Assembly (NCBI GenBank): GCA_945830595.1
Contig: CALZZH010000051.1
Location: 1 to 13,657 of the forward strand
Source: Avoscillospira sp945864925
Lineage (GTDB): Bacteria; Bacillota; Clostridia; Oscillospirales; Oscillospiraceae
Reading direction: 5' to 3'
Length of the DNA: 13,657 bases
The notes beneath the pieces are model-generated. The model worked only from the letters and a program-made list of their open reading frames with translations, ran no database searches and was not told where the DNA came from. Below, in pieces: positions 12,904-13,657 of this stretch (position 1 is the stretch's first letter; each line of letters starts with the position of its first letter). Both the position numbers and the translations under genes were made by a program.

Positions 12904-13657
12904 TTACGGCAGATCAATGGCAAACAGACCGCCGGCGCCGCCGGAATGGAGGAAAATGATGGTCTCGTCGCCGTCAAAGGCTCCCTCCCGCAGCATCCGC
13001 AGGAACAGAGAAAACGCCTTGCCCGTGTAGACCGGATCCAGGAGGATGCCTTCCTTACGGGCCAGATAGCGAACGACTTCCCCATCCTCCGGACCGGGGA
13101 TCCCGTATCCGGCGCCGCAGTTATAATAAATCTCGATGTTCTCCGGGCCGAGGGGACGGTCCAGCTCCAGCAGACCACCAATCTCCAGCTTCAGCTGGGC
13201 GCTGATCTGCTCAAAGGGATCATTATCCACCGCCATGCCCGTGACCTTTACATCGGGCGCAAAAAGGTCCGCACCAGCACACAGGCCGGCATAGGTACCG
13301 CCGGAGCCTACCACGCTCACCATCCGGTCCGGCTGCACCCCCAGGGCCTCGCATTGCTCCATGGTCTCCCGGAAGCACTCCACATAACCCAGGGCGCCCA
13401 GAGCCGTGGAACCGCCCACAGGGATCTCATAGGCAATATGACCCTCTTTTGCCAGTTCCGTCTTGCGGCGTGCCATCTCCTCATAAATATCCGTATACTG
13501 ATCGGTATCATAAAACTCCACCTGAGCGCCCAGTATCTGATTGAGGAGCTGATTTCCCTTTCGATCTGTAACGCCCCGCTTTTTCAGCATCAGCAGTGCC
13601 TGCATACCCAGCTTGTTGGCACAGGCCGCCGTCAGCATAGCGTGGTTGGACTGGGCC
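12904..13657 (-). CDS. D-cysteine desulfhydrase / ACC deaminase family PLP enzyme, N terminus cut by window edge
   Basis: This is the C-terminal 250 residues of a fold-type II PLP enzyme that either breaks D-cysteine into pyruvate, ammonia and sulfide or deaminates 1-aminocyclopropane-1-carboxylate. The visible part begins at the conserved QSNHAMLTAACANKLG, which carries the family's catalytic serine region. It continues with IPVGGSTALGALGYVEC, the PLP phosphate-binding loop GSGGTYAG, LDPVYTGKAF and LHSGGAGGLFA near the C terminus. The PLP lysine should lie just upstream of the window, and about 70-80 residues are missing. The IPVGGSTALGALGY segment resembles D-cysteine desulfhydrases (DcyD) more than true ACC deaminases, but I cannot settle this by eye. 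No hairpin terminator follows the stop, and the rplS promoter begins about 30 bases later. Confidence 0.88.
   Translation of the reverse strand, partial: AQSNHAMLTAACANKLGMQALLMLKKRGVTDRKGNQLLNQILGAQVEFYDTDQYTDIYEEMARRKTELAKEGHIAYEIPVGGSTALGALGYVECFRETMEQCEALGVQPDRMVSVVGSGGTYAGLCAGADLFAPDVKVTGMAVDNDPFEQISAQLKLEIGGLLELDRPLGPENIEIYYNCGAGYGIPGPEDGEVVRYLARKEGILLDPVYTGKAFSLFLRMLREGAFDGDETIIFLHSGGAGGLFAIDLP

Noticed and set aside
1..13657. tRNA genes, CRISPR arrays, insertion sequences, phage genes, toxin-antitoxin pairs or a new defence system
   Set aside because: No cloverleaf-like tRNA, regularly spaced repeats, transposase motifs or unexplained gene clusters were seen. Nearly all the sequence is covered by recognised metabolic or ribosomal genes.

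Overview
The window is a compact, GC-rich bacterial segment in which every supported gene lies on the minus strand, so it reads from right to left. The gene content suggests an anaerobic Firmicute of the class Clostridia, perhaps Oscillospiraceae-like. The evidence is the anaerobic (early cobalt insertion) cobalamin pathway, a fused CbiE-CbiT, a CbiMNQO cobalt ECF transporter, strong AGGAGG-type ribosome binding sites and a Firmicute-like promoter. This placement is inference; no marker gene fixes the species.

Right edge (about 11762-13657): three stand-alone genes. First is the C-terminal 250 residues of a PLP-dependent D-cysteine desulfhydrase / ACC deaminase family enzyme, cut by the window edge. 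Next is rplS (ribosomal protein L19), with its own promoter, a structured leader and a very clean intrinsic terminator. Last is a small GNAT acetyltransferase.

Control region (about 11371-11690): a perfect-consensus TTGACA-17-TATAAT promoter is followed by a cobalamin riboswitch. Its expression platform ends in an intrinsic terminator that abuts the cbiM ribosome binding site. This predicts that B12 shuts off the whole downstream operon by premature termination.

Cobalamin operon (1-11370): the order is cbiM-cbiN-cbiQ-cbiO (cobalt uptake), cbiD-cbiF-cbiG-cbiH-cbiJ-cbiET (corrin ring methylation, contraction and reduction), cbiA (a,c-diamide formation), cbiB (aminopropanol attachment) and a cobD-like threonine-phosphate decarboxylase cut by the left edge. 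Seven junctions are stop/start overlaps (ATGA, GTGA or TAATG) and most others are gaps of 9-16 nt, so this looks like one translationally coupled transcript. The exception is a 65-nt gap before cbiET. The precorrin-2 cobaltochelatase (CbiK/CbiX), CbiL, CbiC, CbiP and the nucleotide-loop genes are not in the window; they probably lie further downstream past position 1 or elsewhere.

I searched both strands for something outside known biology and did not find a convincing undescribed system. The most interesting signals are regulatory: the architecture of the riboswitch expression platform, a 16-bp perfect palindrome covering the cbiG ribosome binding site, and smaller details such as the CbiM leader and the histidine-rich CbiQ N terminus.
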